In this document: piece by piece, positions 17,693 to 28,500 of the stretch
How the letters are laid out: every line of letters begins with the position of its first letter
Position numbering within the stretch: the first letter of the stretch is position 1
Source of the DNA: Pseudomonadota bacterium
Lineage (GTDB): Bacteria; Pseudomonadota; Gammaproteobacteria; Ga0077536
Reading direction: 5' to 3'
Length of the DNA stretch: 35,892 nt
Assembly (NCBI GenBank): GCA_029977665.1
Contig: JAPOKK010000009.1
Span: forward strand, 1 to 35,892
Program-made: the position numbers and the translations under genes
The notes under the pieces: model-generated
Database searches by the model: none
Seen by the model: only the letters and a program-made list of their open reading frames with translations
Told to the model about the DNA's origin: nothing

Positions 17693-18724
17693 TCAGTACG
17701 CGGCCTGCCCGTACGGCTCGGCGAGCGCGGCGAGTTGCTCGCGCAGCTCGAGTACGTGGCGCTCCCAGTAGGCCTGGCTCGCGAACCACGGGAACGCCTG
17801 CGGAAACGCCGGGTCGTCCCAGCGGCGCGCCAGCCAGGCGCTGTAGTGCAGCATGCGCAGCGTGCGCAGCGGCTCGACCAACGCGAGCTCGCGATAATCG
17901 AAATCCGCGAACTCCTCGTAGCCTTCGAGCACCGCGTCGAGCTGGCTGCGCTGCTCCTCGCCCTCGCCCGAGAGCAGCATCCACAGATCCTGCACGGCGG
18001 GCGCCATCCGCGCATCGTCGAAATCGACGAAGTGCGGGCGCTCGTCGCGCCACAACACGTTGCCCGCATGGCAATCACCGTGCACGCGCAGCATGCGCAC
18101 CCCGCCGGCCTGCGCGAAACGCGCCTCGATATGGGCGAACAGGTCGCGCGTGATGCTCGCGTATGCCGCGCCGAGGTCGGACGGGATCCAGCGCTCGGCG
18201 AGGAACGCGACGCTGTCGTGGCCGAATCCCTCGACGGTGATCGCTTCGCGGTGCACGAACGGCCGCGTGGCGCCGACAGCGTGCATGCGGGCCAGGAAAC
18301 GCCCCATGACGACGAGGTTCTCGCGCCGGTCGAGTTCCGGTGCCCGCCCGCCGCGGCGCGGATAGAGGGCAAGCCGGAAGCCGTCGACATGCCGCAGCGT
18401 CGCGCCGTCGGCGGCGGCCAGTGGCGCGACGACCGGCAGCTCCTGCGCGGCAAGTTCGGCGACGAAGCCGTGCTCTTCGGCGATCGCCGCGTCGCTCCAG
18501 CGTGCCGGCCGGTAGAACTTCGCGACCAGCGGTTCGTCTGCCTCGCGCCCGACCTGGTAGACGCGGTTCTCGTAGCTGTTCAGTGCGAGCAAGCGGCCAT
18601 CACAGCGATGACCGCAGGCTTCGACCGCGGCGAGGATGAAGTCCGGCGTCAGGCGCGCGAACGGATGACCGGGGTCGTTCTCTTGCTCGTGCCCGCCGGC
18701 ATCTGCTCCTGCCGTCGGGGGCAT
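17693..18724 (-). CDS. srkA: Stress response serine/threonine kinase SrkA (YihE/RdoA) family
   Basis: LALNSYENRVYQVG, VAKFYRPARWSDAAIAEEHGFVAELAA, RVHGDCHAGNVLWRD, FVDFDDARMAPAVQDLWMLL. Confidence 0.92.
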   Translation of the reverse strand: MPPTAGADAGGHEQENDPGHPFARLTPDFILAAVEACGHRCDGRLLALNSYENRVYQVGREADEPLVAKFYRPARWSDAAIAEEHGFVAELAAQELPVVAPLAAADGATLRHVDGFRLALYPRRGGRAPELDRRENLVVMGRFLARMHAVGATRPFVHREAITVEGFGHDSVAFLAERWIPSDLGAAYASITRDLFAHIEARFAQAGGVRMLRVHGDCHAGNVLWRDERPHFVDFDDARMAPAVQDLWMLLSGEGEEQRSQLDAVLEGYEEFADFDYRELALVEPLRTLRMLHYSAWLARRWDDPAFPQAFPWFASQAYWERHVLELREQLAALAEPYGQAAY

Positions 18725-18725
18725 T

Positions 18726-19577
18726 TCAACCGCGCAGGCGTTCGACCAGCGCTGCAACCTGGTCGAGCACTGGCAGCACTTCCGCGGCGGGCGCCGACGG
18801 CAGGCCGAAGATGAAGTGCGAGTAGCCGCCCGCGATCTCGGCACGCACCTTGGCCTCGTCCAGCGGTGCGAAGAACAGCGCGAGCGTGATGTCCTCGGGT
18901 TTACGCCCGCGCGCCGCACAGGCCTCGCGCACCTGCTCGATGGAGCCTTCTCCGCCGCGACCGCCGATCGGGATCCAGCCGTCGGCATACTCGGCAACGC
19001 GCGCCGCGGCGTATTTCGAATTGGCACCGATCCAGATGGGCGGGCCGCCCGGCTGCACCGGCTTGGGGTAGGACCACATCTTGTCGAAATCGACGTACTC
19101 GCCGTGGAACTCGGGCTCGTCTTCGCTCCAGATCGTCTTCATCGCCAGGACCCGCTCGCGTACCACGCGCCAGCGCCGCGCGAATTCGACCCAGTGGTTC
19201 TCGACCTCGGGCTTGTTCCAGCCGGCACCGATACCGAAGATGAAACGACCCTGCGACATGCGGTCCAGGGTCGCGACTTCCTTCGCCAACGTGATGGGGT
19301 GGCGCTGCGACACCAGGCAGATGCCGGTGCCGAGGCGGATGCGTTCGGTCACCGCGGCGCAGGCGCCGAGCACGACGAAGGGATCGTAGGTGCGCTTGTA
19401 GGGCGGCGGCACCTGGCCGTCGGGGAAGAACGGCGACTTGCTGTCGAGCGGCATGTGGGTGTGCTCGGGCACGAACAGCGAATCGAGACCGCGTTCCTCG
19501 ACCGCGCGCGCGAGCTCGACCGGCTGGATCGACTCGTCGGTCACGAAAATCATCACCCCGAAGGCTGGCTGCGACAT
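18726..19577 (-). CDS. LLM class F420/flavin-dependent oxidoreductase
   Basis: ELARAVEERGLDSLFVPEHTHMP, RIRLGTGICLVSQRHPITLAKEVATLDRMSQGRFIFGIGAGWNKPE, ADGWIPIGG. Confidence 0.92.
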   Translation of the reverse strand: MSQPAFGVMIFVTDESIQPVELARAVEERGLDSLFVPEHTHMPLDSKSPFFPDGQVPPPYKRTYDPFVVLGACAAVTERIRLGTGICLVSQRHPITLAKEVATLDRMSQGRFIFGIGAGWNKPEVENHWVEFARRWRVVRERVLAMKTIWSEDEPEFHGEYVDFDKMWSYPKPVQPGGPPIWIGANSKYAAARVAEYADGWIPIGGRGGEGSIEQVREACAARGRKPEDITLALFFAPLDEAKVRAEIAGGYSHFIFGLPSAPAAEVLPVLDQVAALVERLRG

Positions 19578-19890
19578 CTCTGCTCCTCGCTGATTAACGA
19601 CATCACGCGGCGCCTGCGCGAACGCGCGGCGCAACGGCGACAGGTTAGACCAATCGGGACGGCACAGACAGGCCCCGTGCCTCGTGCCGGGTTTATCCTG
19701 TATAAGGGCCCTTCGCCGGTAGCGCACGGCCCCCGGACCGCGCGCGCCCGCCGTGCCGCTCGCGACTAGCGTGCGTATGGCGCGGCCGCCCGGCCACCGC
19801 ACAGGAACACCACATGCACACACAGATCAGGGCGATCGACGCGCGCGGCTGCGCGAGCGCCGCGCGGGCCGGACGGCCGACCTCCGCACC

Positions 19891-20772
19891 GTGAACCACG
19901 CACGCACCAGCGTTCTCGGCCTCGGCCGCATGGGCGGCGCGCTGGCCTCCTGTCTCGCCTCGGCCGGCGTGCCGCTGACGGTGTGGAACCGCTCGCCGGG
20001 CCGCGCCGCTGCACACGAGCGCCATGCCACGGTCGCACCGAGTGCGGCTGCTGCCTGCGAGGCGAGCGAACTCATCGTGTTGTCGCTGACCAACTACAGT
20101 GCCGGGCTCGAAGTCATGGACGCGGTCGCCGCGCAGACCGTGCTCGACGGCAAGACGCTGCTGCAACTGACCTCGGGCTCGTCGTCGGATGCGCGCACGA
20201 TGCAGGCCTGGGCGCAGATGCACGGCCTCGGATACCTGGACGCAGCGATCATCGCCTACCCCAATGCCGTCGGTGGTGACGGTGCGATCCTGCTCTGTGC
20301 CGGCGACGAGCGCCTGTGGGAACATCATCGCACCACCGTCGAACTGCTCGCCGGCACCTGCCGTTATCTCGGCGAGGCGGTCGGTGCGGCAGCGACCCTC
20401 GACTGCGCGGTGCTCGAGTACTACTACGGAGCGACCCTCGCCATGCTGCACGGCGCGGCGCTGTGCGAATCGGAGTCCCTGCCATTGACCGAGTATTTCT
20501 TCCTGGCCAAGAAGCTCGCGCCGCTGATGCACGCCACCGCTGACGGCGCACGCGAGATGATCGCGCGCGAAGTCTACGCCGGGAACGATTGCACGCTCGA
20601 CGTGCACGTCGCCGCGATCCGCCACATCCAGCGCATGAGCCACGACAACGAAATCGACACGCGCGTCCCGGACACCATCATGCAGCTCTACCGTAAGACC
20701 GTTGCCGCGGGCTACGCGGACGACGAGATCGCGGCCCTGTTCGAGGTGCTCCGCCGCGGCGGCGCACGCTGA
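19891..20772 (+). CDS. NAD(P)-binding 3-hydroxyisobutyrate dehydrogenase/imine reductase-like protein
   Basis: VLGLGRMGGALASCLASAGVPLTVWNRSPGRA, GLGYLDAAIIAYPNAVGGDGAILLCAGD. Probable GTG start at 19891. Confidence 0.82.
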   Translation: MNHARTSVLGLGRMGGALASCLASAGVPLTVWNRSPGRAAAHERHATVAPSAAAACEASELIVLSLTNYSAGLEVMDAVAAQTVLDGKTLLQLTSGSSSDARTMQAWAQMHGLGYLDAAIIAYPNAVGGDGAILLCAGDERLWEHHRTTVELLAGTCRYLGEAVGAAATLDCAVLEYYYGATLAMLHGAALCESESLPLTEYFFLAKKLAPLMHATADGAREMIAREVYAGNDCTLDVHVAAIRHIQRMSHDNEIDTRVPDTIMQLYRKTVAAGYADDEIAALFEVLRRGGAR

Positions 20773-20786
20773 GTCCGCGAGTCGCC

Positions 20787-21551
20787 GTGAACGAGCGCCG
20801 ACGCAGCTTCGTGCTCACCTTCGGCCGCAGCGGCTCGTCGCTGCTGTGCGCCCTGATGAGTGATGCCGGCGCCGATTTCGGGCTGACCGCGCCGTCCGAG
20901 TGGGACCCGCGTGACGGCGTGCTGGAGCATCCCGATATCAAGCGGGCCGCGCACCACATGCGCCGCGCTTACGATATCGATCACGGACGCCGCTACCGCT
21001 TTTCGCCCGAGCTCGAAGCGCGCTGGCGCCGGCGCCGTGCGCGGCACTGGCTGAAGCGCGCCCTGCCGCAGGCACGCTGCTTCAAGATCGGCGACCTGGA
21101 CCTGCTCGTGCAGATGAGTTTCGCGCTCGGCTACGAACCGCGCGTGATCCTCAACTATCGCGATTTCGAGCACGCCCTGGCGAGTACCCTGGTCGGCCGC
21201 AAGCACATCGGTGCCGACGATCTCGCCGCCGATTACCTACGCATCTGTCGGCAGGGCGTGGTGCTCGTGCAGACGTTCGGCGGCTGCGTCGTCGGCTACG
21301 AGGAAATGCTCGGCGCACCGGGTGGCCCCTGGATCAACGCGCTCGCACAGAGCGCCGGTCTCGAGGTGGGCACGCTGCGCGCCGCCGCCGCGGCGCGTAT
21401 TCGCGGCAATGCACCAATCCTCGCCGACACGCCGTCCGCGTATCCCGAATGCCGGCGGCTGCACGAACTGCTGCGCGGCCTGTCCGGACGCAGCTTCGAA
21501 CCGAGCCGCACGGTCATGCGGGCGATCGAGGCGCGGCGCGCCAGGCGCTGA
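20787..21551 (+). CDS. Sulfotransferase-like P-loop protein
   Basis: N-terminal SFVLTFGRSGSSLLCALMSDAG resembles a 5'-phosphosulfate-binding loop; 14 bp after the previous gene. Confidence 0.6.
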   Translation: MNERRRSFVLTFGRSGSSLLCALMSDAGADFGLTAPSEWDPRDGVLEHPDIKRAAHHMRRAYDIDHGRRYRFSPELEARWRRRRARHWLKRALPQARCFKIGDLDLLVQMSFALGYEPRVILNYRDFEHALASTLVGRKHIGADDLAADYLRICRQGVVLVQTFGGCVVGYEEMLGAPGGPWINALAQSAGLEVGTLRAAAAARIRGNAPILADTPSAYPECRRLHELLRGLSGRSFEPSRTVMRAIEARRARR

Positions 21552-21632
21552 ACGGCAACCGGGCCGGGCGCAAGCGCCTAGGTGTGGCGCGTGCGTGCCG
21601 CGGCGCCAGCCGGACGGGCGCCGCGATCCGCG

Positions 21633-21974
21633 TCAGCCACCGTCGGCGGCGAGCGAGAAGGTGTAACTACGTTCAACCCGCGCTACGCGCACGGCATAAC
21701 CGGCGTACCACTGGCTGCGACCACGCTCCTGCGCGGCGCGGTGTTCGGCCTGGCGCTTCCAGGCCAGGATCGAGGCCTCGTCGCGCCAATAGGAGACGAC
21801 GATCTCGCCGCTTGGTTCGTTGGCCGCCTCGACACCGAGAAAACCCGGCTGGTCCGCCACCAGCTCGAGCAGACGCGCCACCGTCTCGCCGTACTCGCGT
21901 GTGTCTTCACTGGGCACAGCGGTGAAGATCACCGCGTAGTAAGGGGCGTCGAGGCCCTCGAGAACGACTGGCAT
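21633..21974 (-). CDS. Antibiotic biosynthesis monooxygenase (ABM) domain protein
   Basis: YYAVIFTAVPSEDTREYGETVARLLELVADQPGFLGVEAA...EIVVSYWRDEASILAWKRQAEHRAAQERGRSQWYAGYAVRVARVERSY. Confidence 0.88.
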   Translation of the reverse strand: MPVVLEGLDAPYYAVIFTAVPSEDTREYGETVARLLELVADQPGFLGVEAANEPSGEIVVSYWRDEASILAWKRQAEHRAAQERGRSQWYAGYAVRVARVERSYTFSLAADGG

Positions 21975-22133
21975 GCGCTTCTCCCGCAAGTGTTGTGACC
22001 ACAGCTTAGAACCGGATTCGGAATTATTCACGGCGACGCCGGCGCAGCCGACGCGCGCGCCCCGGTTCGGCACGACCGCAACAAGGTCTGCGCGGGCTCG
22101 GTTACACTGAGCGGGTTAAGCCGGAGCCTGCCC

Positions 22134-22928
22134 ATGTTTCGTGTCCTTGCGCCCCTCGCTCTGCTGCTCTGCAGCATCGCACCCCAGGCCCAGCAGTCGA
22201 ACGTCGACATCTGGGCAACGCTACTCAAGCCGCACCACTTCCCCGACGCCGAGATCATCGAGGATGCGAGCGTCATCGAACTCAGCACGCCGTACCGCTC
22301 CGAGGACGCCGCTTTCACGCCCGTGCGCATCAAGGCCAAGATGGCGCAGACACCCGAGCGCTACATCGAGACCATTCACCTGTTCGTCGATGCCAACCCC
22401 GAACCCAAAGTCGGCACGTTCACCTTCACGCCGGCAGCCGGCAGCGCCGACCTCGCGCTGCGCATCCGCATCGACCGTTACACGGACGTGCGTGCCGTTG
22501 CCGTGCTGAACACCGGCGAACACCACATGGCGACGAGTTACGTCAAGGCACAGGGCGGCTGCGCCATTCCGGTCGCCATCGATTACAAGGAAGCGATGTC
22601 GGGCCTCGGCAAGGTCCAGCTGCGCACGCTGGCCGCTGACGGTGAAGCGGACGGCGACAACGGCATCGCCACCCAGCTTCGCGTGCGCCACCCCAATTTC
22701 ACCGGCATGCAGATGGACTACAAGATTTACGCCGTGCGCCCGGCGCACTACGTCAACTCGATCCGGGTGCTGCTGAACGGGGAACCGGTGATGAGCGCCG
22801 AGACCGGCATTTCGGTCAGCGAGGATCCGAGCTTCCGCTTCTTCCTCGGTCCGCAGGCGAGCGGCGAGCTGAGCGCCGAGATCACCGACACCAAGGGCAA
22901 CAGCTGGAGCGAAAAGCTGACGCTATGA
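22134..22928 (+). CDS. SoxY-SoxZ fusion / quinoprotein dehydrogenase-associated SoxYZ-like carrier protein
   Basis: Signal peptide, SoxY-like half ending ATSYVKAQGGCAIP (carrier Cys), then SoxZ-like half with LRVRHPNFTGMQMD and FRFFLGPQASGELSAEITDTKGNSW. Confidence 0.8.
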   Translation: MFRVLAPLALLLCSIAPQAQQSNVDIWATLLKPHHFPDAEIIEDASVIELSTPYRSEDAAFTPVRIKAKMAQTPERYIETIHLFVDANPEPKVGTFTFTPAAGSADLALRIRIDRYTDVRAVAVLNTGEHHMATSYVKAQGGCAIPVAIDYKEAMSGLGKVQLRTLAADGEADGDNGIATQLRVRHPNFTGMQMDYKIYAVRPAHYVNSIRVLLNGEPVMSAETGISVSEDPSFRFFLGPQASGELSAEITDTKGNSWSEKLTL

Positions 22929-22947
22929 GCGCGCGCGGCGACGCGCC

Positions 22948-23916
22948 TCAGGCGCGCCGCACGTGCGGCGCCGCGAGGGCCGCGACCGCTTCGGCCACGA
23001 CACGCTCGACGAGTTCGGCCGCCGGCGGCGCATCGTGTAACAGGTCAGCGGCCTCGCCGACGATGACGGGGGCACCCTCGATGTCCCCCGCCGCTTGCGC
23101 GCGCTCGAAGCGCGCACGTTCGGCCGCCAGCGCCGCCTCGAACGCGCCCGGATCGGCGGCGTGGCGCGCGGTCGCCTGGTTGGCGAGCGTGCGCAGCGCA
23201 TAGCCCGCCGGCCATTCCCAGCCGCGCAGCAGGTCGAACACCGGGCTGCGCACCGTATCGTCACCGCCCGCGTCGAGTACGCGCGCGCGCGCCGCCGCGC
23301 CCGCCAGGCTTTCCGCACTCGCGTAGAAGCGGCTGCCGAGCATCGCGCCCTGCGCACCGAGCACCAGCGCCGCGGCGAGACCGCGGCCGTCACCGATGCC
23401 GCCGGCCGCGACGACCGGGCAGCTCCCGGCGATATCGACCACGGCCGGCACCAGCGGCAGTGTCGCGCGCTGGCCGGCGTGTCCACCGGCTTCGCCGCCC
23501 TGGGCGACAATGACGTCGGCGCCCGCGTCTAACGCCGCACGCGCCTGCGCCAGGCTCTGCACCTGGGCAATCAGCAGTGCGCCCGCCGCGTGCACGCGAT
23601 CGGCGTACGGCGCCACCTCGCCGAACGACAGCAGCACCGCGGCGACGCCGTGCTCGAGCGCCATGTCGAGCAAGGCCATACGCCCATCGAGTCGCCAGGT
23701 AATGAAGCCGACACCGATGCGGGCATCGCCGGCACGGGCGAGCTCGGCGCCGAGCCATTCCGGGTCGCCGTACCCGCCGCCGATGAGGCCGAGACCGCCG
23801 GCACCACTGACCGCCGCGGCAAGGGCGCCGCCGGCGACGCCCGCCATGGGCGCGAGCAGCAGCGGGTGACGGATGCCGAGCAGTTGGCACAGGGGCGTGG
23901 TGAGCATCGCTTGCAT
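22948..23916 (-). CDS. Nitronate monooxygenase / 2-nitropropane dioxygenase family
   Basis: RHPLLLAPMAGVAGGALAAAVSGAGGLGLIGGGYGDP, VIVAQGGEAGGHAG, PVVAAGGIGDGRGLAAALVLGAQGAMLGSRF. Confidence 0.92.
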   Translation of the reverse strand: MQAMLTTPLCQLLGIRHPLLLAPMAGVAGGALAAAVSGAGGLGLIGGGYGDPEWLGAELARAGDARIGVGFITWRLDGRMALLDMALEHGVAAVLLSFGEVAPYADRVHAAGALLIAQVQSLAQARAALDAGADVIVAQGGEAGGHAGQRATLPLVPAVVDIAGSCPVVAAGGIGDGRGLAAALVLGAQGAMLGSRFYASAESLAGAAARARVLDAGGDDTVRSPVFDLLRGWEWPAGYALRTLANQATARHAADPGAFEAALAAERARFERAQAAGDIEGAPVIVGEAADLLHDAPPAAELVERVVAEAVAALAAPHVRRA

Positions 23917-24082
23917 GGACGCATTGTCCGCCCTGGCGGCGCCGCTGCCCAGCCCGCGGAGACCTCGCGCCCACCCTGGGCTAAACTGCGCGCGGCCCGC
24001 CACACGGCCCGCCTCGGGAGCCGGCCGCGGCGCTGCCGGGCCGCCCGTTCACTCGCCGCACACGTCGCAGGAAATCATTGCC

Positions 24083-25285
24083 ATGTTCGATCGCAATTTC
24101 ATCGTCCTCGAGCTCGCCAACATCCTCGCCGGCCCGGTCACCACGATGGCTTTCGCGGAGCTCGGCGCGCGCGTCATCAAGCTCGAGAACCCGAACACCC
24201 GTGGCGACGCGACGCGCGGCTGGAAACTCGTCGGCGAGCCGGCCGAGACCGACGTTTCCGGCTACTTCTCCTGCGCGAACTGGGGCAAGGAGTCACTCGC
24301 GGTCGATTTCACCTGCCCGGCGGGCCGCGAGCTCGTCCACGCCCTCGCCCGCCAGGCCGACATCGTCGTGGCGAGCTTCAAGCCCGGCGACGAAATCAAG
24401 CTGGGGCTCGACTACGCGACGCTCGCGGCGCTCAACCCGCGCCTGATCTACGGCCAGGTGACGGCCTACGGTCCCGACGATCCGCGCCCCGGCTTCGACG
24501 CGATCCTGCAGGCCGAGGCCGGCTTCACCTACCTCAACGGCGAACCCGACGGCCCGCCGACCAAGATGCCGGTCGCGCTGATCGACCTGCTGCTGGCCCA
24601 CCAGCTCAAGGAAGGCCTGCTCCTGGCCCTGCTCAAGCGCGAGCGCAGCGGCCAGGGCTCGCATGTCACGACCTCGCTGCTCGAGGCGGGCGTCGCCTCG
24701 CTCGCCAACCAGGCGACCAACTACCTCGTCGGCGGTGTCGTGCCCCAGCGCATGGGCTCCGAACATCCGAACATCGTCCCCTACGGCTCCATACTCGCCT
24801 GCGCCGACGGCCGCGAAGTCGTCATCGCCGCGGCCACCGAGCGTCAGTACCGCGAACTCGTTCGCGCCATGGATCTGGCGGAGCTGGCCGATGATCCGGC
24901 CTTCGCGACCGGGCAGCAACGCGTCGAACATCGCGAACAGCTGCTGGACCGCATCCGCGCACGCGCCGCCGAACTCGCCTCTGCCGAACTGGCCGGCCGC
25001 CTGGAACGGGCCAAGGTCCCGTTCGGCTTCGTCAACGACATGGCCGCGGTGTTTGCGCAAGCCGGCGCGCAGCGCCTGCTGCTGCACGGCGAGGTCGATG
25101 GCCGCGCGCTGCGCGGTGTGCGCAGCCTCGCCATCGGCGGCGACGCCGCCGAACTCGTGCAGCCGGCGCCGCCACCGCATTTCGACCAGCATCGCGAAGC
25201 CGTACTCGGCGACCTGCTCGGCCACGACGCCGCCGCGATCGCCGCCCTCGAAGCGGCCGGCGCATTCGGCCGAGGCACGCCATAG
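24083..25285 (+). CDS. CaiB/BaiF family CoA-transferase
   Basis: VLELANILAGPVTTMAFAELGARVIKLENPNTRGDATRGW, LIYGQVTAYGPDDPRPGFDAILQAEAGF. Confidence 0.93.
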   Translation: MFDRNFIVLELANILAGPVTTMAFAELGARVIKLENPNTRGDATRGWKLVGEPAETDVSGYFSCANWGKESLAVDFTCPAGRELVHALARQADIVVASFKPGDEIKLGLDYATLAALNPRLIYGQVTAYGPDDPRPGFDAILQAEAGFTYLNGEPDGPPTKMPVALIDLLLAHQLKEGLLLALLKRERSGQGSHVTTSLLEAGVASLANQATNYLVGGVVPQRMGSEHPNIVPYGSILACADGREVVIAAATERQYRELVRAMDLAELADDPAFATGQQRVEHREQLLDRIRARAAELASAELAGRLERAKVPFGFVNDMAAVFAQAGAQRLLLHGEVDGRALRGVRSLAIGGDAAELVQPAPPPHFDQHREAVLGDLLGHDAAAIAALEAAGAFGRGTP

Positions 25286-25519
25286 GCGTCGTCTCGGCGC
25301 ATGATGCCGAGATCGGCTTCAGCCACCTCATCCACCCGGGTGAGGTCGGCGCGCTGGCCGCGAGGAAATTCAAGACACGGGTACGCGCGCCGCCATAGCC
25401 TCCAGTGATGCACCAATGTGGATCAGGGGCGATCCCGCCGACACGGAAGGAACCGTGCTGAACGCGCTCGGCGCGGGCACGCCGGACGGGCCGCGGGCGT
25501 ACACGGCGGAGAGGCTCAT

Positions 25520-28500
25520 TTGGACGACCAGGTCAGAACCGCGGAACATCGGCTTGCCGGAGGTCTCGACGCGCTCGCGCAGGCGCTGATTATCGTCGAT
25601 GCCGACGGCATGGTGTGCTACGTGAACGAGGCGGCCGCGCGGCTCACCGGCCAGGATGCCGCGTTCGCGCGCGGGCGCCGTTGGAAAGACATCCTGTGCG
25701 GCACGAGCCCATCGCATACCGCACCGGCACTCGCGCCCGGCACGCACCGCATCGTTCTCGATGGTGAAGTTACCCCCCGCGATCTCGTTGTCACGGCCCT
25801 CGCCTCCGGCGTACCGGGCTACCTGCTCTGCGTGTCGGACAGCGACGACGCTTTCGAACTCGCCCCGGGCCGACGCCAGCAGCCGCTGCTCCAGGTCGCG
25901 CTGGAGAACGGACGCCAGGGTCTGTGGGAGTGGCAACCGCGCGACGACACGCTGCACTTCTCGCGCGAGTGGTACGCCATGTTCGGTCACGCACCCGGCT
26001 CCGTGCGCTCGCTGCTCGTCGATCTGCAGAGCCTGCTCCACCCCGATTCCGTCTCTGCCGGTCGCGCGGCGCTGGTGCCCATGCTGCGCGGCGAGCGTGA
26101 TGACTTCGAAGTCGAGCACCGTATCCGCCGCGCCGACGGCGCTTATATCCACGTGCTGTCACGCGGACGTTGCGTCGAGCGCAGTACCGACGGACAGGCG
26201 CTGCACGTCGTCGGCACGCACGTCGACATCACGCACCTCAAGCAGACGGAGCAACGCCTGCTGGAATCGCGTCAACTGCTCGAGACGGTCATCGACGCGT
26301 TTCCTCAGCGCGTGTTCTGGAAGGATCGCGACAATCGTTATCTCGGTGCGAATCGCAGCTTCGCCCGCGATGCCGGCTTCGCCGATCCGGCGGCGCTGAT
26401 CGGCATCAAGGTCACCGATATTGCCTGGCCGACTTCGTTCGATCCGATCAGGGAGGATGACCGTCGCGTGCTCGCCGGCGAAGTCGATAAGCTCGTCGTC
26501 CGCCGCGAGTTCCGCCCCGTCGCCGGCGACACGTTCTGGGCCGAAACGACCAAGGTCCCCATCCGCGACAGCGACGGCAGCGCCATCGGCATCCTCGGCT
26601 TCTACGATGACGTCACCGAACAGCGCCAGCGCGAACTGCAGATGAGAACCATCGCCGAGGCATTCACTGCCGTCGGGGAAGGCCGCCTGCTGGATGCCCT
26701 GGCACGCGCAGCGGCGGAACTCGCCGGCGCCGATTACGCGTTTCTCGCGCACCTGGACGACGACGGCACGCGTGCCCGCGTCAGCGCCTCTCACCCGCTG
26801 ACGTCGCCGGTCCTCACTGACCTCGACTACGCCCTCGCCGGCACACCCTGCGCGTGCACCATCCGTGACGGCCGCCATGCAACCCTGAACGACCTGGTGC
26901 GGACCTTCCCCGACGACCATCTCGTGCGCGATCTCGGTATCGAGGCGTATGTCGGCAATCGCCTCGAAACCTCCGACGGACGCCCCATCGGCCTGTTCGT
27001 CCTGCTCTTCCGCGAAGCGGTCACGGACCTCGAGCATGTCAACACGGTCATCGACATCTTCTCCGCCCGCGCAACGGCGGAGATTGAACGTGAACGCGCG
27101 CTGAGCGAGTTGCGCACCAGCGAACAGCGCCTGGAGACGGCTATCGCGCACGGCGGCCAGGACGTTTGGGAATGGCGGCCGGCCGACGACCGCCTGAACA
27201 TCATCGGCGATACCTTCGGGCGGCTCGGCCTGGAAAGTGGCAAGGCATTGCGCGTACGGATTCATCCCGATGACCACGCAGTGCAGAAGCGCGCCCTCAC
27301 CGACTACTACCGCGGCGTCAGCGAGCACTACGAGTACGAAGCGCGCATCCTGCATCCGGATGGCAACTATCGCTGGATGCTGGTGCGCGGACAAACCGCC
27401 TCGCGCGACGATCACGGGCGTATCGAACGCCTCATCGGCACGGTCACCGACGTCTCGGCGCTCAAGTCCGCCCAGCTCGGCCTGGAAACGTCGCAGGATT
27501 TTCTCGAACTGGTCATTGATACCGTACCGCAGGCGATCTTCTGGCAGGACCTCTCGTTCCACTATCGCGGCTGCAACCAGCGCTTCGCCGAGCTTGCCGG
27601 CGTCGCAATGCCGGAAGATCTCGTGGGCCGCAGCGATGCCGACCTGTGGTGGCACGCCTCGGCCGCCACGTTCCGTGCCGAGGACCGATCATTGATCGCG
27701 GGCACGGTACCGAGCCTGCACGGTGAGCTGTCGCTGTGCCTGCCCGACGGCACGGACAAGTGGTTCGAACTCGTCAAGGTGCCGATGCGTGACGCCGACG
27801 GCGCCATCATCGGCATCCTCGGCGCGGTGCACGATGTCACCACGCGCAAGCAGGCCGAGGATGCCGCGCGTCATCTCGCGTGCTTCGATCCCCTGACCAA
27901 CCTGCCCAATCGGCGCGACTTCACCGCCCGCCTCCAGAGCAGCCTCGCCCTGGCGCAGCGGCGCCGGCGCACCGGCGCGCTGTTGTTCATCGATCTCGAC
28001 CAGTTCAAGCAGATCAACGACACCCTGGGCCATTCCGTCGGCGATGCATTGCTGCAGGCGGTCGCCAGACGGCTGCAGGGCGTGACGCGCCAGGAGGATA
28101 CCGTGGCGCGCCTCGGCGGCGACGAGTTCGTCGTGCTACTGCCCGAGGTCGCCGGCGACCACGACGACTGCGCGCGCCAGGCGCAGCTCGTCGCGGATAA
28201 GATCCACGAAACACTGCGTCAGCCGTTCCAGTTCGAGCACCACCAGTTCCACGTCACGCCGACCATCGGCATTTCGTTGTTTCCCGACGGCGACAAGGAC
28301 GTCGACGATGTCCTCAAGGAAGCCGACACGGCGATGTACAGCGGCAAGGCTGCGGGCCGCGGCGTCACACGCTTCTTCCGCCGCGAGATGGAGGAAGCGG
28401 CACAGCGGCGCCTGCGCATCGAGGGCGACCTGCGCAAAGCCATCGTGCGCCAGGAATTCGAGCTGCGCTTCCAGCCGCAGGTCGACGCGACCGGTTTCGT

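Noticed and set aside
23271-23292. (GC)n dinucleotide run within a nitronate monooxygenase gene
   Set aside because: Short, in frame with an intact product, and expected at this base composition.
25286-25398. Coding-looking frame GVVSAHDAEIGFSHLIHPGEVGALAARKFKTRVRAPP* after the CoA-transferase
   Set aside because: Could be a gene remnant, but too short to assign and without a start or RBS.
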